Shown here piece after piece: positions 35,314 to 44,243 of a stretch of 64,000 bases of DNA. The translations under genes were made by a program, and so were the position numbers. The notes below the pieces were generated by a model, which saw nothing but the letters and a program-made list of their open reading frames with translations, ran no database searches and was not told the DNA's origin. The first letter of the stretch is position 1. Every line of letters begins with the position of its first letter. This DNA is from Parvularcula sp039822105 (GTDB taxonomy: Bacteria; Pseudomonadota; Alphaproteobacteria; Caulobacterales; Parvularculaceae), in the NCBI GenBank assembly GCA_039822105.1, contig JBCBMW010000003.1, positions 201,448 through 265,447 on the forward strand. The letters are read 5' to 3'.

Positions 35314-37167
35314 ATGCGCTACACGCACAAAAAGCCTTCGACCGCCGCACTGGCGATCATCTTACCCCCCCTCCTCGTCACCTCTGCGCTCGCCCAGATC
35401 GATGAGAACGAGACGCCTAAGGACGACGTCATCGTCGTGACTGGCACGCGTTTGCCGACGCCGCTTGATCAAGTGGGCCGCTCTGTCTCCGTCTTGACGG
35501 GAGACGAGATCCAACTGCGGCAGCAGCAATTCCTATATGACGCCTTGGCCGCCGTTCCCGGTGTTCAGCTCCTCCGTACCGGTAGTTTCGGTAGCGCCGC
35601 CACGGTTTCGATCCGCGGACTTGATAGCGACCAAACCTTGGTCGTCCAGGACGGGGTCGTGGTCAATGATCCGTCTTCGTTCGGAAATGGATTTGATTTT
35701 TCCACGTTCGATACGTCTGATGTCGAACGGGTTGAAGTCATCCGGGGCGCCCAGTCGACCCTTTACGGATCAGACGCTATCGGCGGTGTCATCAACATTG
35801 TGACCAAGGACGGTCGCGACGGGTTTGGCGGCGATGCATTGGTCGAAGTCGGCTCCTTCGATACCGTCCGGGCTGGCGCCAACATCTATGGCGGCAATGA
35901 TACAGCGTCTGGCCGGATTTCGGTCGCTGGCTTCACCACCAATGGCTTTTCATCCGCTGACGAAGCGTCGGGAAACACAGAAGATGACGGCTTCGACAAC
36001 CTGACGGTCTCCGCCAAAGGCCGCTATGAACCAACAGACGCCCTCCGCTTTGATCTTGTGACCCGCTACCAGAATGGCGAGAACGAGTTTGATGGTTTCG
36101 GCAGCGGCGGACCGGTGGATGCTGATGAAGTGGGTGAAACTGAGTCCCTCACAGTGGCTGGGTTTGCGACCCACACCGCGCTGGACGGGGTGATCGAAAA
36201 CCGCGTTGGTATCACTTATCTGCGTAATGACCGTCTCAACGTCACGGAAGGCGTGACATCCTTTGACGCCCTCGGCACCCGGATCTCTTACGAGTATCAG
36301 GGCACGATCAGGCCAACCGACAAGATCAGCATCGTTGCGGGCGCTGAGTATGACGAGCAAGAGTCCGAAGTCGCCGTCGGCTTTGGCGGGAACCAAGAGA
36401 TTGAAACGACAAGCGGCTTTGGCTTGGTTCAGTTGTCACCCACGGAGACGGTGACCCTGAATGTCGGGGTACGCCATGATACGAGCGACACTTTTGATGC
36501 TGAAACCACCTTCAACGCATCAGCCGCAGTGACTGTTCCTCAAACGGGGACGATCCTTCGCGGCAGTTACTCCGAAGGTTTTCGCGCGCCGACCGCGGGG
36601 GAGCTTGGGTTCAACCCAGACCTTTTCGCCGAGTTCAGCGACGGCTGGGACATTGGTCTGGAGCAGCCGGTCGCGAATGGCCGAGCTCGTTTCAGCGCAA
36701 CGTATTTCGATCAAAAAATCGATGATCTCATCGCCTTCGATTTGGCCGATTTCACTTTCGTGAATATCCAGGAGTTCGAAAGCAAGGGGGTTGAGATTGC
36801 TCTTGATGCCGATCTTTACGGTTGGCTGACATTCCGCAGCGCGTATACCTATGTGGACGCAACCAACGTGACCACGACCAACGCGGCGCTCAACCAACCG
36901 GACCACCGGGTCAACGTTGAGATCGCCGCGCAGGCCACCGATCGCCTGACGCTGTCGGTGGGCATCAACCACAACAGCTCCGAGCTGGATGGCGTGAACA
37001 CGCTCGACGCCTTCACTCTGCTCAGTCTGCGTGGTCAGTATGCGCTCAATGATGCCATTGAGCTGTTCGCGCGCGTCGAAAATGCAACCGACGCTGACTA
37101 TCAAGACAACTTTGGCTACGGCACCGCGCCGGTGTCCGCCTTTGGCGGCGTCAGGACCCGCTTTTAG
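35314..37167 (+). CDS. btuB: TonB-dependent vitamin B12 outer-membrane receptor BtuB
   Basis: The 617-residue protein has a signal peptide (ending SALAQ), a TonB box (DDVIVVTGTR), a plug domain with VPGVQLLRTG, VSIRGLDSDQTLVVQDG and VIRGAQSTLYGSDAIGGVINIVT pieces, and a long beta-barrel ending GGVRTRF. It binds cobalamins at the cell surface and imports them with energy from TonB. AAGGA lies seven bases before ATG 35314. The length and the riboswitch upstream both fit BtuB; the next gene starts inside its stop codon (TAGTG), so receptor and periplasmic binding protein are coupled. Confidence 0.95.
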   Translation: MRYTHKKPSTAALAIILPPLLVTSALAQIDENETPKDDVIVVTGTRLPTPLDQVGRSVSVLTGDEIQLRQQQFLYDALAAVPGVQLLRTGSFGSAATVSIRGLDSDQTLVVQDGVVVNDPSSFGNGFDFSTFDTSDVERVEVIRGAQSTLYGSDAIGGVINIVTKDGRDGFGGDALVEVGSFDTVRAGANIYGGNDTASGRISVAGFTTNGFSSADEASGNTEDDGFDNLTVSAKGRYEPTDALRFDLVTRYQNGENEFDGFGSGGPVDADEVGETESLTVAGFATHTALDGVIENRVGITYLRNDRLNVTEGVTSFDALGTRISYEYQGTIRPTDKISIVAGAEYDEQESEVAVGFGGNQEIETTSGFGLVQLSPTETVTLNVGVRHDTSDTFDAETTFNASAAVTVPQTGTILRGSYSEGFRAPTAGELGFNPDLFAEFSDGWDIGLEQPVANGRARFSATYFDQKIDDLIAFDLADFTFVNIQEFESKGVEIALDADLYGWLTFRSAYTYVDATNVTTTNAALNQPDHRVNVEIAAQATDRLTLSVGINHNSSELDGVNTLDAFTLLSLRGQYALNDAIELFARVENATDADYQDNFGYGTAPVSAFGGVRTRF

Positions 37168-38024
37168 TGGGGCCGAGGCTCCCCTCCCTTCCCCGCGTGG
37201 CAGTGCTTTGCGCTGCCACGCTCCTCTCGTTCTGTCTCGCCGGATGCAGCCCTTCAGTGGCTCCAGCACGGGATCAAGAACGGCCCCTACGGATCGTAAG
37301 CCTCGACTATTGCGCTGATCAGTTCGTCTTGAAGTTTGCAGACCGGGAGAACATCCTGGCGCTGTCGCCTGACGCAACCGAAGACTTCTCCTATATGCGG
37401 GACGCAGCCATCGGTCTACCGACGGTCCGCCCGATCGCAGAGAACGTGCTGATCCTGGAACCAGACCTGGTCGTTCGCTCCTACGGTGGTGGCCCCAGCG
37501 CGACGATGTTCTTTGAGCGCGCAGGCATCGAGGTGCTCAATGTCGGCTGGACCGACACGATTGAGGACGTCATCGCTAATGTTGAGCGCTTGTCGGCCGC
37601 CCTCGGTGCCGCCGAGGAGGGTCAGGCCGTCGCGAGCGATATGCGCACAAGGCTGCTAGCAATGGCGAACACGGAACGGTCCGTCGAGACGCTCTACGTG
37701 ACCCCCGGCGGTGTCACCACCGGCCCAGGATCGTTGGTCCACGAGATCCTCATCGCAGCGGGGCTTTCGAACTTTCAGGATGAGGACGGATGGCGCTCTC
37801 TGCCGCTTGAACGTCTTGCCTATGAAGAGCCCGACCTCGTCGCGGCAGCGTTTGTCGAGACGCTCCGGAGCTCCCCCAGTCAGTGGAGTGCTTCGCAACA
37901 CCCCGTCGCACAGGCGCAGTTAAACGGCGCGAATGTCGTACCGCTGGAAGGCGCGTGGACGGCATGCGGAGGCTGGTTCCTCATGGATGCGGTCGAAGCG
38001 CTGGCAAAAGCGGGGTACGAATGA
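37167..38024 (+). CDS. btuF: Periplasmic cobalamin-binding lipoprotein BtuF
   Basis: This 285-residue protein begins at a GTG overlapping the btuB stop. Its N-terminus (LLSFCLAGC) is a lipoprotein signal with the lipobox L-A-G-C. The rest is a class III substrate-binding fold: RIVSLDYCADQFVL, LEPDLVVRS, a long central helix, then LSNFQDEDGWRSLPLE and EPDLVAAAF. Such proteins hand corrinoids to the BtuCD permease. It overlaps the following btuC by four bases (ATGA). Confidence 0.9.
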   Translation: MGPRLPSLPRVAVLCAATLLSFCLAGCSPSVAPARDQERPLRIVSLDYCADQFVLKFADRENILALSPDATEDFSYMRDAAIGLPTVRPIAENVLILEPDLVVRSYGGGPSATMFFERAGIEVLNVGWTDTIEDVIANVERLSAALGAAEEGQAVASDMRTRLLAMANTERSVETLYVTPGGVTTGPGSLVHEILIAAGLSNFQDEDGWRSLPLERLAYEEPDLVAAAFVETLRSSPSQWSASQHPVAQAQLNGANVVPLEGAWTACGGWFLMDAVEALAKAGYE

Positions 38025-39013
38025 TCCAAGAACGCTGGCTCATCCCTGCCCTCGGCGTCGCGGGAGCGTTGGCGATCTTTGCTGCGTGCCTCATTGGCTC
38101 CACCCCGCTTCCGGTGAGCCGTGTCGTCGCGGCGCTCTTTGGAGGTGCAAGCGAGGGGGATCAGCTCGTCGTATGGGCCATCCGGCTACCCCGCGCCCTC
38201 GCTGCGTATCTCGTTGGCGCGGCCCTGGGCCTTAGCGGTGCCGCGCTCCAGGGACTTCTCCGCAACCCCCTTGCAGAGCCTGGCGTGCTCGGCGTCTCAG
38301 CGACCGCCTCCTTGTTCGCGACCGTCTCGCTCTACTATGGTCTCGTCGCGGCCGCACCATGGACGTTGCCGGTCGCGGCCATCATCGGTGCACTGATCGC
38401 AACGGGTGTCCTTACGTTTGCAGCCATACGTACAGTGTCCGTTGTAACCCTGATCTTGATAGGTGTCGGGCTCTCGAGCTTTGCCGGCGCAATGATGAGC
38501 CTCCTGATGAACCTAGCGCCCAATCCGTTTTCGCTCGCCGATATGATCAACTGGACGCTCGGGACCGTCGCCAACAGGAGCTTCAACGAGATTGGCCTGG
38601 CCGCACCCTTTATGGCCGCTGGCGCGGGCCTTCTTCTCTGGCAACGACGCGGCCTGTCGGCCCTCACGCTTGGAGAGGAAGCCGCGAGCGGTGTTGGCCT
38701 TAACCTCCGCCGCCAACGGCTTTGCACCGTGATCGGCGCAGGCCTTGCCACGGGAGCGTCAGTCGCGCTCGCGGGGGCGATCGGATTTGTGGGCATTGTC
38801 GCTCCCCATGTCGTCCGCCCACTGGTCAGTCACGACCCAGCCCGTTCGCTTGTCCCATCAGCGCTGCTGGCTGGTCTGTTTCTGGTCATTGCTGATATCG
38901 GTGTTCGCATTCTGCCCACAGACAATGAACTCAAGCTCGGCGTGGTCGCGGCCATCATCGGTGCACCCGCATTCATCTGGATCGCGATGCAAAGGCGCGG
39001 CGGCCGTGACTGA
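38021..39013 (+). CDS. btuC: FecCD-type ABC permease BtuC
   Basis: The 330-residue inner-membrane permease has about ten helices and the FecCD family signatures RLPRALAAYLVGAALGLSGAALQGLLRNPLAEPGVLG (family-typical order), IGVGLSSFAGAMMSLL, and FVGIVAPHVVRPLV with the coupling helix to the ATPase. The start (ATG 38021) lies in the ATGA overlap with btuF; the longer frame to 37883 is inside btuF. Its last codons overlap the GTG start of btuD. Context makes cobalamin, rather than a siderophore, the likely cargo. Confidence 0.92.
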   Translation: MIQERWLIPALGVAGALAIFAACLIGSTPLPVSRVVAALFGGASEGDQLVVWAIRLPRALAAYLVGAALGLSGAALQGLLRNPLAEPGVLGVSATASLFATVSLYYGLVAAAPWTLPVAAIIGALIATGVLTFAAIRTVSVVTLILIGVGLSSFAGAMMSLLMNLAPNPFSLADMINWTLGTVANRSFNEIGLAAPFMAAGAGLLLWQRRGLSALTLGEEAASGVGLNLRRQRLCTVIGAGLATGASVALAGAIGFVGIVAPHVVRPLVSHDPARSLVPSALLAGLFLVIADIGVRILPTDNELKLGVVAAIIGAPAFIWIAMQRRGGRD

Positions 39014-39767
39014 GCTTGTTGTCAAAGACCTCACCGTCAAAGCCAAAGACGAGCTGCTGGTCGATCGGGCGAGCATCAGCCTTCGCACGGGTGAGTTGGT
39101 CGCCCTCTTGGGACCCAACGGCGCCGGCAAAACGAGCCTGATCCGAGCGTCCCTCGGGCTTGAGCGCGCAGCAGGCGGCAACGCCCGTCTCGACGACCAG
39201 GCAAGTGACGAGGTTCCTCCTAAAGAGCGTGCCCGGAAGGTCTCCTACCTACCGCAAGAGCGCCCACTCGCTTGGCCGGCGCAGGTTCGCGACGTCGTGG
39301 CCCTTGGCAGGTTCAGCCACGGCGTGACCCTTGGCAAACTCTCGCAACCTGACGCGGACGCCGTTGAGCGCGCCATGGTCGCGTGCGATCTCGGTCACCT
39401 AGCGAAACGCTCCGTCGACACTCTATCAGGCGGCGAACGCGCCGGGATGCATTGCGCGCGAGCGTTTGCGGCCGAGGCGCCACTCCTCGTGGCTGATGAA
39501 CCAACGACGGCCCTCGATCCGCGTCACCAGTTTCGCGTCATGGATCTTATCAGCCGGTTCGTGGCCAAGGGCGGCGGAGCACTTGTCATCCTTCATGATG
39601 TTCAGCTTGCGGCTCAATATGCTTCACGCCTTGTCTGGATGAAAGATGGCCGTATCACGGCCGATGGTCCCTCTGCCGAAACCCTGACTGCGGAGCGTCT
39701 TGAGGAGACCTACGGTGTCAAGGCCAAGGTCAACGGCCTCCGTATCGAGATGGAAGGCGCGCTGTGA
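39006..39767 (+). CDS. btuD: ABC transporter ATP-binding protein BtuD
   Basis: The 253-residue ATPase has Walker A GPNGAGKTS, Q-loop YLPQERP, Walker B LLVADEPTTALD and the switch His in VILHD. The signature is LSGGERAGMHCARAF, where the usual R-Q-R after SGGE is replaced by R-A-G, a mild deviation. It powers cobalamin import through BtuC. GTG 39006 overlaps the end of btuC by eight bases; its own stop overlaps the cobQ GTG start. Confidence 0.92.
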   Translation: MTELVVKDLTVKAKDELLVDRASISLRTGELVALLGPNGAGKTSLIRASLGLERAAGGNARLDDQASDEVPPKERARKVSYLPQERPLAWPAQVRDVVALGRFSHGVTLGKLSQPDADAVERAMVACDLGHLAKRSVDTLSGGERAGMHCARAFAAEAPLLVADEPTTALDPRHQFRVMDLISRFVAKGGGALVILHDVQLAAQYASRLVWMKDGRITADGPSAETLTAERLEETYGVKAKVNGLRIEMEGAL

Positions 39768-41242
39768 CGGCAAGGGTCCTCATGTTCCAGGGCACAGGCT
39801 CGGACGTCGGCAAATCGCTCCTCACCGCCATCTTTTGCCGTTTGGCAGTCCGCCGAGGCCTCTCTGTCGCACCGTTCAAGCCTCAGAACATGTCCAACAA
39901 CGCCGCGGCTTGCGGGTCCGGCGGTGAAATCGGTCGCGCCCAGGCGTTGCAAGCCCTGGCTGCAGGGCTTGATCCCCATACGGACATGAACCCAGTTCTT
40001 CTCAAGCCGCAAACGGACCGGGCCGCGCAGGTCGTTGTCCAAGGACAAGCCCTCGAAGCGATGGACGCGGCCGACTACATGGCCTCAAGAGACATGTTGA
40101 TGACGCCGGTGATGGAGAGCTTCGAGAGGCTCACGTCTCGCTTTGACCTCGTCCTGGTCGAAGGCGCCGGTAGCCCAGCGGAGGTCAACCTGCGGCAGCG
40201 CGATATCGCGAATATGGGTTTTGCACGGCGCGCCGGCGTCCCCGTGTGCCTGATCGGCGATATCGACCACGGCGGTGTGATCGCCAGTTTGGTGGGCACA
40301 AAGACGGTCATGGCCCCCGATGACGCCGCGATGGTCACAAGCTTTCTCGTCAACAAGTTTCGAGGAGATCTCAAGCTGTTCGACGACGGGGTGACAGCGA
40401 TCGAAGATCGAACCGGATGGCCCTGCCTCGGGGTCATTCCGTGGTTAAGGTCCGCAAGCCGTCTGCCTGCAGAGGATGCAGTGGTTCTGGATCAGCCAAC
40501 AGAGGCCCCAGCTGGTGGCCTGAAGATCGCAGCACCGATGCTCTCCCGGATGGCCAATTTCGACGATGCCGACCCGCTGAAGATGGAACCTCACGTGGCT
40601 TTTCAATGGGTTCCGCCAGGGCGGCCGATCCCGCGCGATACCGACGTGATCATCCTTTTTGGAACGAAGTCGACCATTGGCGATCTCCGCTTTCTTCGGC
40701 AGCAAGGTTGGGACCACGATATCCTGGCCCATGCGAGGTCGGGACGCCGTGTGCTCGGCCTTTGCGGCGGCTACCAGATGCTCGGCATGACCATCTCAGA
40801 CCCTGACGGGGTGGACGGATCACCAGGCGACGTTGACGGGTTGGGCCTCCTCGATGTCCAAACGACCATGCTTCCGGTGAAAAGGATCGCACCTGTCCAA
40901 GCCAGATGTTGCCAGACATCAGAACACATCTCAGGTTACGAGATTCATATGGGCATCACCGATGGTCCTGATACCGATCGTCCATTTGCCAAAACCAGCG
41001 ACGGGCCCGAGGGTGCGCGCAGCATCAATGGGCTGATCGAAGGCAGCTATCTGCACGGCGTGTTCACAAGCGACGCATTCCGCCGGACTTGGCTCACTCG
41101 CGCTCAAGGCCAGGGCTCCGCTGCATTGTCCTACGAACGAGAAGTTCAGCACGCCCTTGATCACCTTACGGACGAAGTCGAGACGACCATCGATGTCGAT
41201 GCTGTTTTCGCCCAAGCCAGAATGCCCGGTTGGTCGCCTTGA
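39764..41242 (+). CDS. cobQ: Cobyric acid synthase CobQ
   Basis: This 492-residue glutamine-dependent amidotransferase adds four amide groups to adenosylcobyrinic acid a,c-diamide. The N-terminal dethiobiotin-synthetase-like ATPase has MFQGTGSDVGKSLL and PFKPQNMSNNAA; the C-terminal triad-type glutaminase has GLCGGYQMLG with the catalytic Cys and SYLHGVF with the His. The start is GTG 39764, inside the btuD stop. It closes the riboswitch-controlled operon. Since corrin-ring genes are absent here, it may act on imported incomplete corrinoids. Confidence 0.96.
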   Translation: MTARVLMFQGTGSDVGKSLLTAIFCRLAVRRGLSVAPFKPQNMSNNAAACGSGGEIGRAQALQALAAGLDPHTDMNPVLLKPQTDRAAQVVVQGQALEAMDAADYMASRDMLMTPVMESFERLTSRFDLVLVEGAGSPAEVNLRQRDIANMGFARRAGVPVCLIGDIDHGGVIASLVGTKTVMAPDDAAMVTSFLVNKFRGDLKLFDDGVTAIEDRTGWPCLGVIPWLRSASRLPAEDAVVLDQPTEAPAGGLKIAAPMLSRMANFDDADPLKMEPHVAFQWVPPGRPIPRDTDVIILFGTKSTIGDLRFLRQQGWDHDILAHARSGRRVLGLCGGYQMLGMTISDPDGVDGSPGDVDGLGLLDVQTTMLPVKRIAPVQARCCQTSEHISGYEIHMGITDGPDTDRPFAKTSDGPEGARSINGLIEGSYLHGVFTSDAFRRTWLTRAQGQGSAALSYEREVQHALDHLTDEVETTIDVDAVFAQARMPGWSP

Positions 41243-41329
41243 AGCCTATCCCTGGAGCCAGACAGGTGCCTGCACTGCCGAAGTCCTCTTTAGCACAGCT
41301 GATAGGCGTCGTTGGTGAACTGACCGCGA

Positions 41330-42931
41330 TCACTCGGTGGCAGCAATAACTTCAGACAGCAGGTCTTTGCCAGTTACTGAGGAAGCGCAAATCAACCCGC
41401 CCATGAGGGCACCGATGATCCCATCGGCCGTCACGTCCTGACCACTCAAATAGAGACCCTTAATCGGTGACGGCGCGCGCAGCCAGGTCTTGGAGAACTT
41501 TTCGGGCGTGCTCTCGACCCCCATAAACCCGCCAAACTGGCGTTTGGTGAAGGTTTCATAGGTCAGAGGCGTCGACACCTCCGCGATATCAATGGCTTGC
41601 GTAACACCAGGTACAAACCGCTCGAGCTCCGTGAGCAGACGAGCCTTGATCGTATCCTTCAACTGCTCGTAGTCCGCGCCGCGCTTCATCCACGGTGTGC
41701 CCGCCCAACACTTGAAGTGCTCGAAATTGGTGTAGGCGTACATCTCAATCGTTGCCTTATTAGGATGGGTTTCATCCCAACTGGGATCTTTCGCGGACGG
41801 AAAGGTCGTGAACGTCCAAGGGAACGGCGCGTCGAACTCCTCTTTGTGCCGAGCAAGGTTGGCCTCAAAGTCGTTCGAAGGGTGGGCCCAAACGTTCGCG
41901 CCGTCTATCCCGAGAGACTGGGCGCTTGCGCTCAGGCCCAAATTGATGCCGACAACGGCGTAGGTGTCGTCAACCTCATCAAGCTTGGCCTCAAGTTCGA
42001 AAGCCTGCCGGTCTTCTGCTGATAGCAAACGACCAAAGGTGTTCTGTACGCCTGCATTGCTGACGATCGTCTTGGCCCGAACGGTCTCACCAGACGTCAG
42101 CTGAACCCCTGCGGCCCTGCCATCCTCGGTGATGATCGCTGCAACTTCTGCACTGTGGTAAACGGCGCCGCCGGCACTCTCAACGATGGGCATCATGTTG
42201 TCGGCGAGAACCGCCGCACCGCCCACCGGATAACTGCCGCCGTCCATATAGTGCTTGTTCAGCATACAGTGCATAGCAAACGAGCTACGGTGCGGAGGCG
42301 AGCTGTAATCGCCCCAGTTGGCGCAGAGAACAGCGATCAGCTCTTGGTTGCTTGTTAGCGCCTGCAGCGCATCAATCGTGCGCTCGTTCGCATGCTCGAA
42401 GAAAGGTGCGAACGCGTCCTTGGGGAACTGTGACGCCACCTTCTCGGGCAGCGCCTTCTGGGCAAAAAAGGCGTTGGACGTGCGGTTCACATGGACAACA
42501 AGATCCATATACGTATCGATCGCGTCGGCGTCGTCCGGGAACCACGTCTTCAGCGCCTCGGCAAAAGCGACGCGCCCGGCCGGAACCTCGTAGACACGAT
42601 CCGCAATCACCATTTTGTTGTAGATCTCAGGCAAGGGCGCCCATTGAATGCCGCCGTCGGTCAGGTACTTGAACAGCCGGTGCGTCACACGCTTAGGATC
42701 AGCAACATCGCCGATATAGTGAAGACCGGTGTTCCACCGATACCCGCCCCGCGAATAGCTTTGCGTTAATCCGCCCACGACGCTGTTCTGTTCAAGGACC
42801 AGAACACGCATCCCTTGTTTGGCGAGCATGACCGCAGCTGTCATACCGCCCATCCCCGAGCCTACGATGATGGCGTCAAAATCGCCCTCGATCCCTTTGT
42901 GCTTGCGATAGGGTTGGCCCGTGGTGTGCAT
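41330..42931 (-). CDS. FAD-dependent phytoene desaturase/retinol saturase-like oxidoreductase
   Basis: The 533-residue protein starts with a Rossmann FAD motif (IIVGSGMGGMTAAVMLAKQGMRV; G-x-G-x2-G) and has VVGGLTQSYSRGGYRWNTGLHYIG, a pattern of all-trans-retinol 13,14-reductase and CrtI-like enzymes. The C-terminus contains GLYLSGQDVTADGIIGALMGG, the second FAD-binding segment. It probably desaturates or saturates an isoprenoid or carotenoid-like substrate, but no carotenoid genes are adjacent. GGGAGGA precedes two adjacent ATG codons at 42934 and 42931; the second has the better spacing. An SDR gene lies upstream on the same strand, with a hairpin between. Confidence 0.85.
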   Translation of the reverse strand: MHTTGQPYRKHKGIEGDFDAIIVGSGMGGMTAAVMLAKQGMRVLVLEQNSVVGGLTQSYSRGGYRWNTGLHYIGDVADPKRVTHRLFKYLTDGGIQWAPLPEIYNKMVIADRVYEVPAGRVAFAEALKTWFPDDADAIDTYMDLVVHVNRTSNAFFAQKALPEKVASQFPKDAFAPFFEHANERTIDALQALTSNQELIAVLCANWGDYSSPPHRSSFAMHCMLNKHYMDGGSYPVGGAAVLADNMMPIVESAGGAVYHSAEVAAIITEDGRAAGVQLTSGETVRAKTIVSNAGVQNTFGRLLSAEDRQAFELEAKLDEVDDTYAVVGINLGLSASAQSLGIDGANVWAHPSNDFEANLARHKEEFDAPFPWTFTTFPSAKDPSWDETHPNKATIEMYAYTNFEHFKCWAGTPWMKRGADYEQLKDTIKARLLTELERFVPGVTQAIDIAEVSTPLTYETFTKRQFGGFMGVESTPEKFSKTWLRAPSPIKGLYLSGQDVTADGIIGALMGGLICASSVTGKDLLSEVIAATE

Positions 42932-42993
42932 CATGTCCTCCCGGCGGCTGGATGTTCTTTGTTTTCCGAGCCGTATAGCACCTGACTATGTCA

Positions 42994-43019
42994 CCACCAG
43001 AGCCCTGCGGCTCTGGTGG
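42994..43019. terminator. Perfect 11-bp hairpin between the SDR and the FAD oxidoreductase genes
   Basis: CCACCAGAGCC and GGCTCTGGTGG form a perfect stem with a CTGC loop, 34 bases past the SDR stop codon (minus strand). It looks like a terminator stem, but neither side has a strong T-run, so it may be a weak or Rho-assisted terminator or an RNA-stabilising hairpin. Confidence 0.6.
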
Positions 43020-43052
43020 CGTCTTATTGCTCTCTCGATGATCAGCAGACGG

Positions 43053-43796
43053 CTACATTTCCTGAGCTGTCGGCCTGATCACCATTTCATTGACATCGAC
43101 GTCGCTCGGTTGCTCGATCGCATAGGCCACCGCCCGCGCTATTGAATCGGCACCGATAGCGACAGCGCCATACATGTCACCCATGGCCGACGCGCTCTTG
43201 GGGTGCTTCGTCCCCTGAACAAGCTCAGTATCGACCATACCGGGTTCGATCGTCGTCACACGGATATCTTTCCCCGCCTCCATGCGAACGCCCTCACCAA
43301 TGGCGCGAACGGCAAACTTTGTTCCGCAATAGACCGCACCGCCTCGAAACACTTTCAAGCCCGCGGTCGAAGAAATGTTGATGATATGACCACTCTTCTG
43401 TTCCCGGAAGATGGGCAAAGATGCGGCGACCCCGTAAAGAACACCCTTCACGTTAATATCGATCATGCGGTCCCACTCATCCGTACGAAGTGCACTCATG
43501 GGCGCAATCGCCATAAGACCGGCATTGTTCACCATCACGTCGATGCGCCCAAAGCTGCTGATCGCCTTCTGAACGAGCGCTTCGACGTCCTCACGCACCG
43601 TGACGTCACAAACGACATGGTCCGCTTCGCCGCCTTGAGCCCGAATGTCAGCAACAATGCTTTTGAGGTTGTCCTCACGGCGGGCCCCCAAAACGACCTT
43701 GGCACCCAGCTGGGCCAGATGGCGCGCCATGGCTTCACCAAGCCCACTGCTGGCGCCGGTGATAACGATGACTTTGTTATCGATGTTCTCGCTCAT
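43053..43796 (-). CDS. Short-chain dehydrogenase/reductase (SDR)
   Basis: This 247-residue classical SDR has the NAD(P) motif TGASSGLGEA, NNAGLM, Ser in ISSTAG and the catalytic YCGTK. An Arg after the second strand (GARRED) points to NADPH. The C-terminal VNEMVIRPTAQEM is typical of the clavulanate/serine-type SDR group. It oxidises or reduces an alcohol/carbonyl of unknown structure. It is upstream of the FAD oxidoreductase on the same strand, separated by a hairpin. Confidence 0.88.
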   Translation of the reverse strand: MSENIDNKVIVITGASSGLGEAMARHLAQLGAKVVLGARREDNLKSIVADIRAQGGEADHVVCDVTVREDVEALVQKAISSFGRIDVMVNNAGLMAIAPMSALRTDEWDRMIDINVKGVLYGVAASLPIFREQKSGHIINISSTAGLKVFRGGAVYCGTKFAVRAIGEGVRMEAGKDIRVTTIEPGMVDTELVQGTKHPKSASAMGDMYGAVAIGADSIARAVAYAIEQPSDVDVNEMVIRPTAQEM

Positions 43797-44243
43797 GGTC
43801 GGCTCAATCTCCCGTTTATGTGCTCCGAATGGAGGATTTATCTGGTAAAGCCAATGGGTAGGCTAGCATGAGAACCGGGGAGCGATCCAACGAGCGAAGC
43901 AGTTTGTGGTATGCTCTGTGTAAGAACATTATTGTGTTGACCTGCCGGTCGGTAGAACCCACGCCCTCGAGAGCTTGCCGTGCCCATTGCATCGATCTGC
44001 ATCAGGACAGAAGACCAGAACTGAACAGGGTAGCCAGAAGAAACGCGGCACCTGGACGGTCAATCAGCCGTTCGTCGAAACACGGGTCACCGCCCTGGCC
44101 GCGTTTTGCATAAGCCACCGAAACGCATTCCAATTCGTCGAATGTTATCAAATGGCCGCACGCAAAATATGACTTGAAGCCTCGCTGGCGAGCTGCTTGC
44201 CTCGACCAAGGTATTGGTGTCGTCCAACACCGGGGGTGAAATC
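43797..44243. other. Intergenic region between the SDR gene and a lipoprotein gene
   Basis: No supported gene. It must carry the divergent promoters of the SDR gene (left) and the lipoprotein gene (right). I saw no repeat or RNA signature; short open frames lack ribosome binding sites. Confidence 0.4.
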
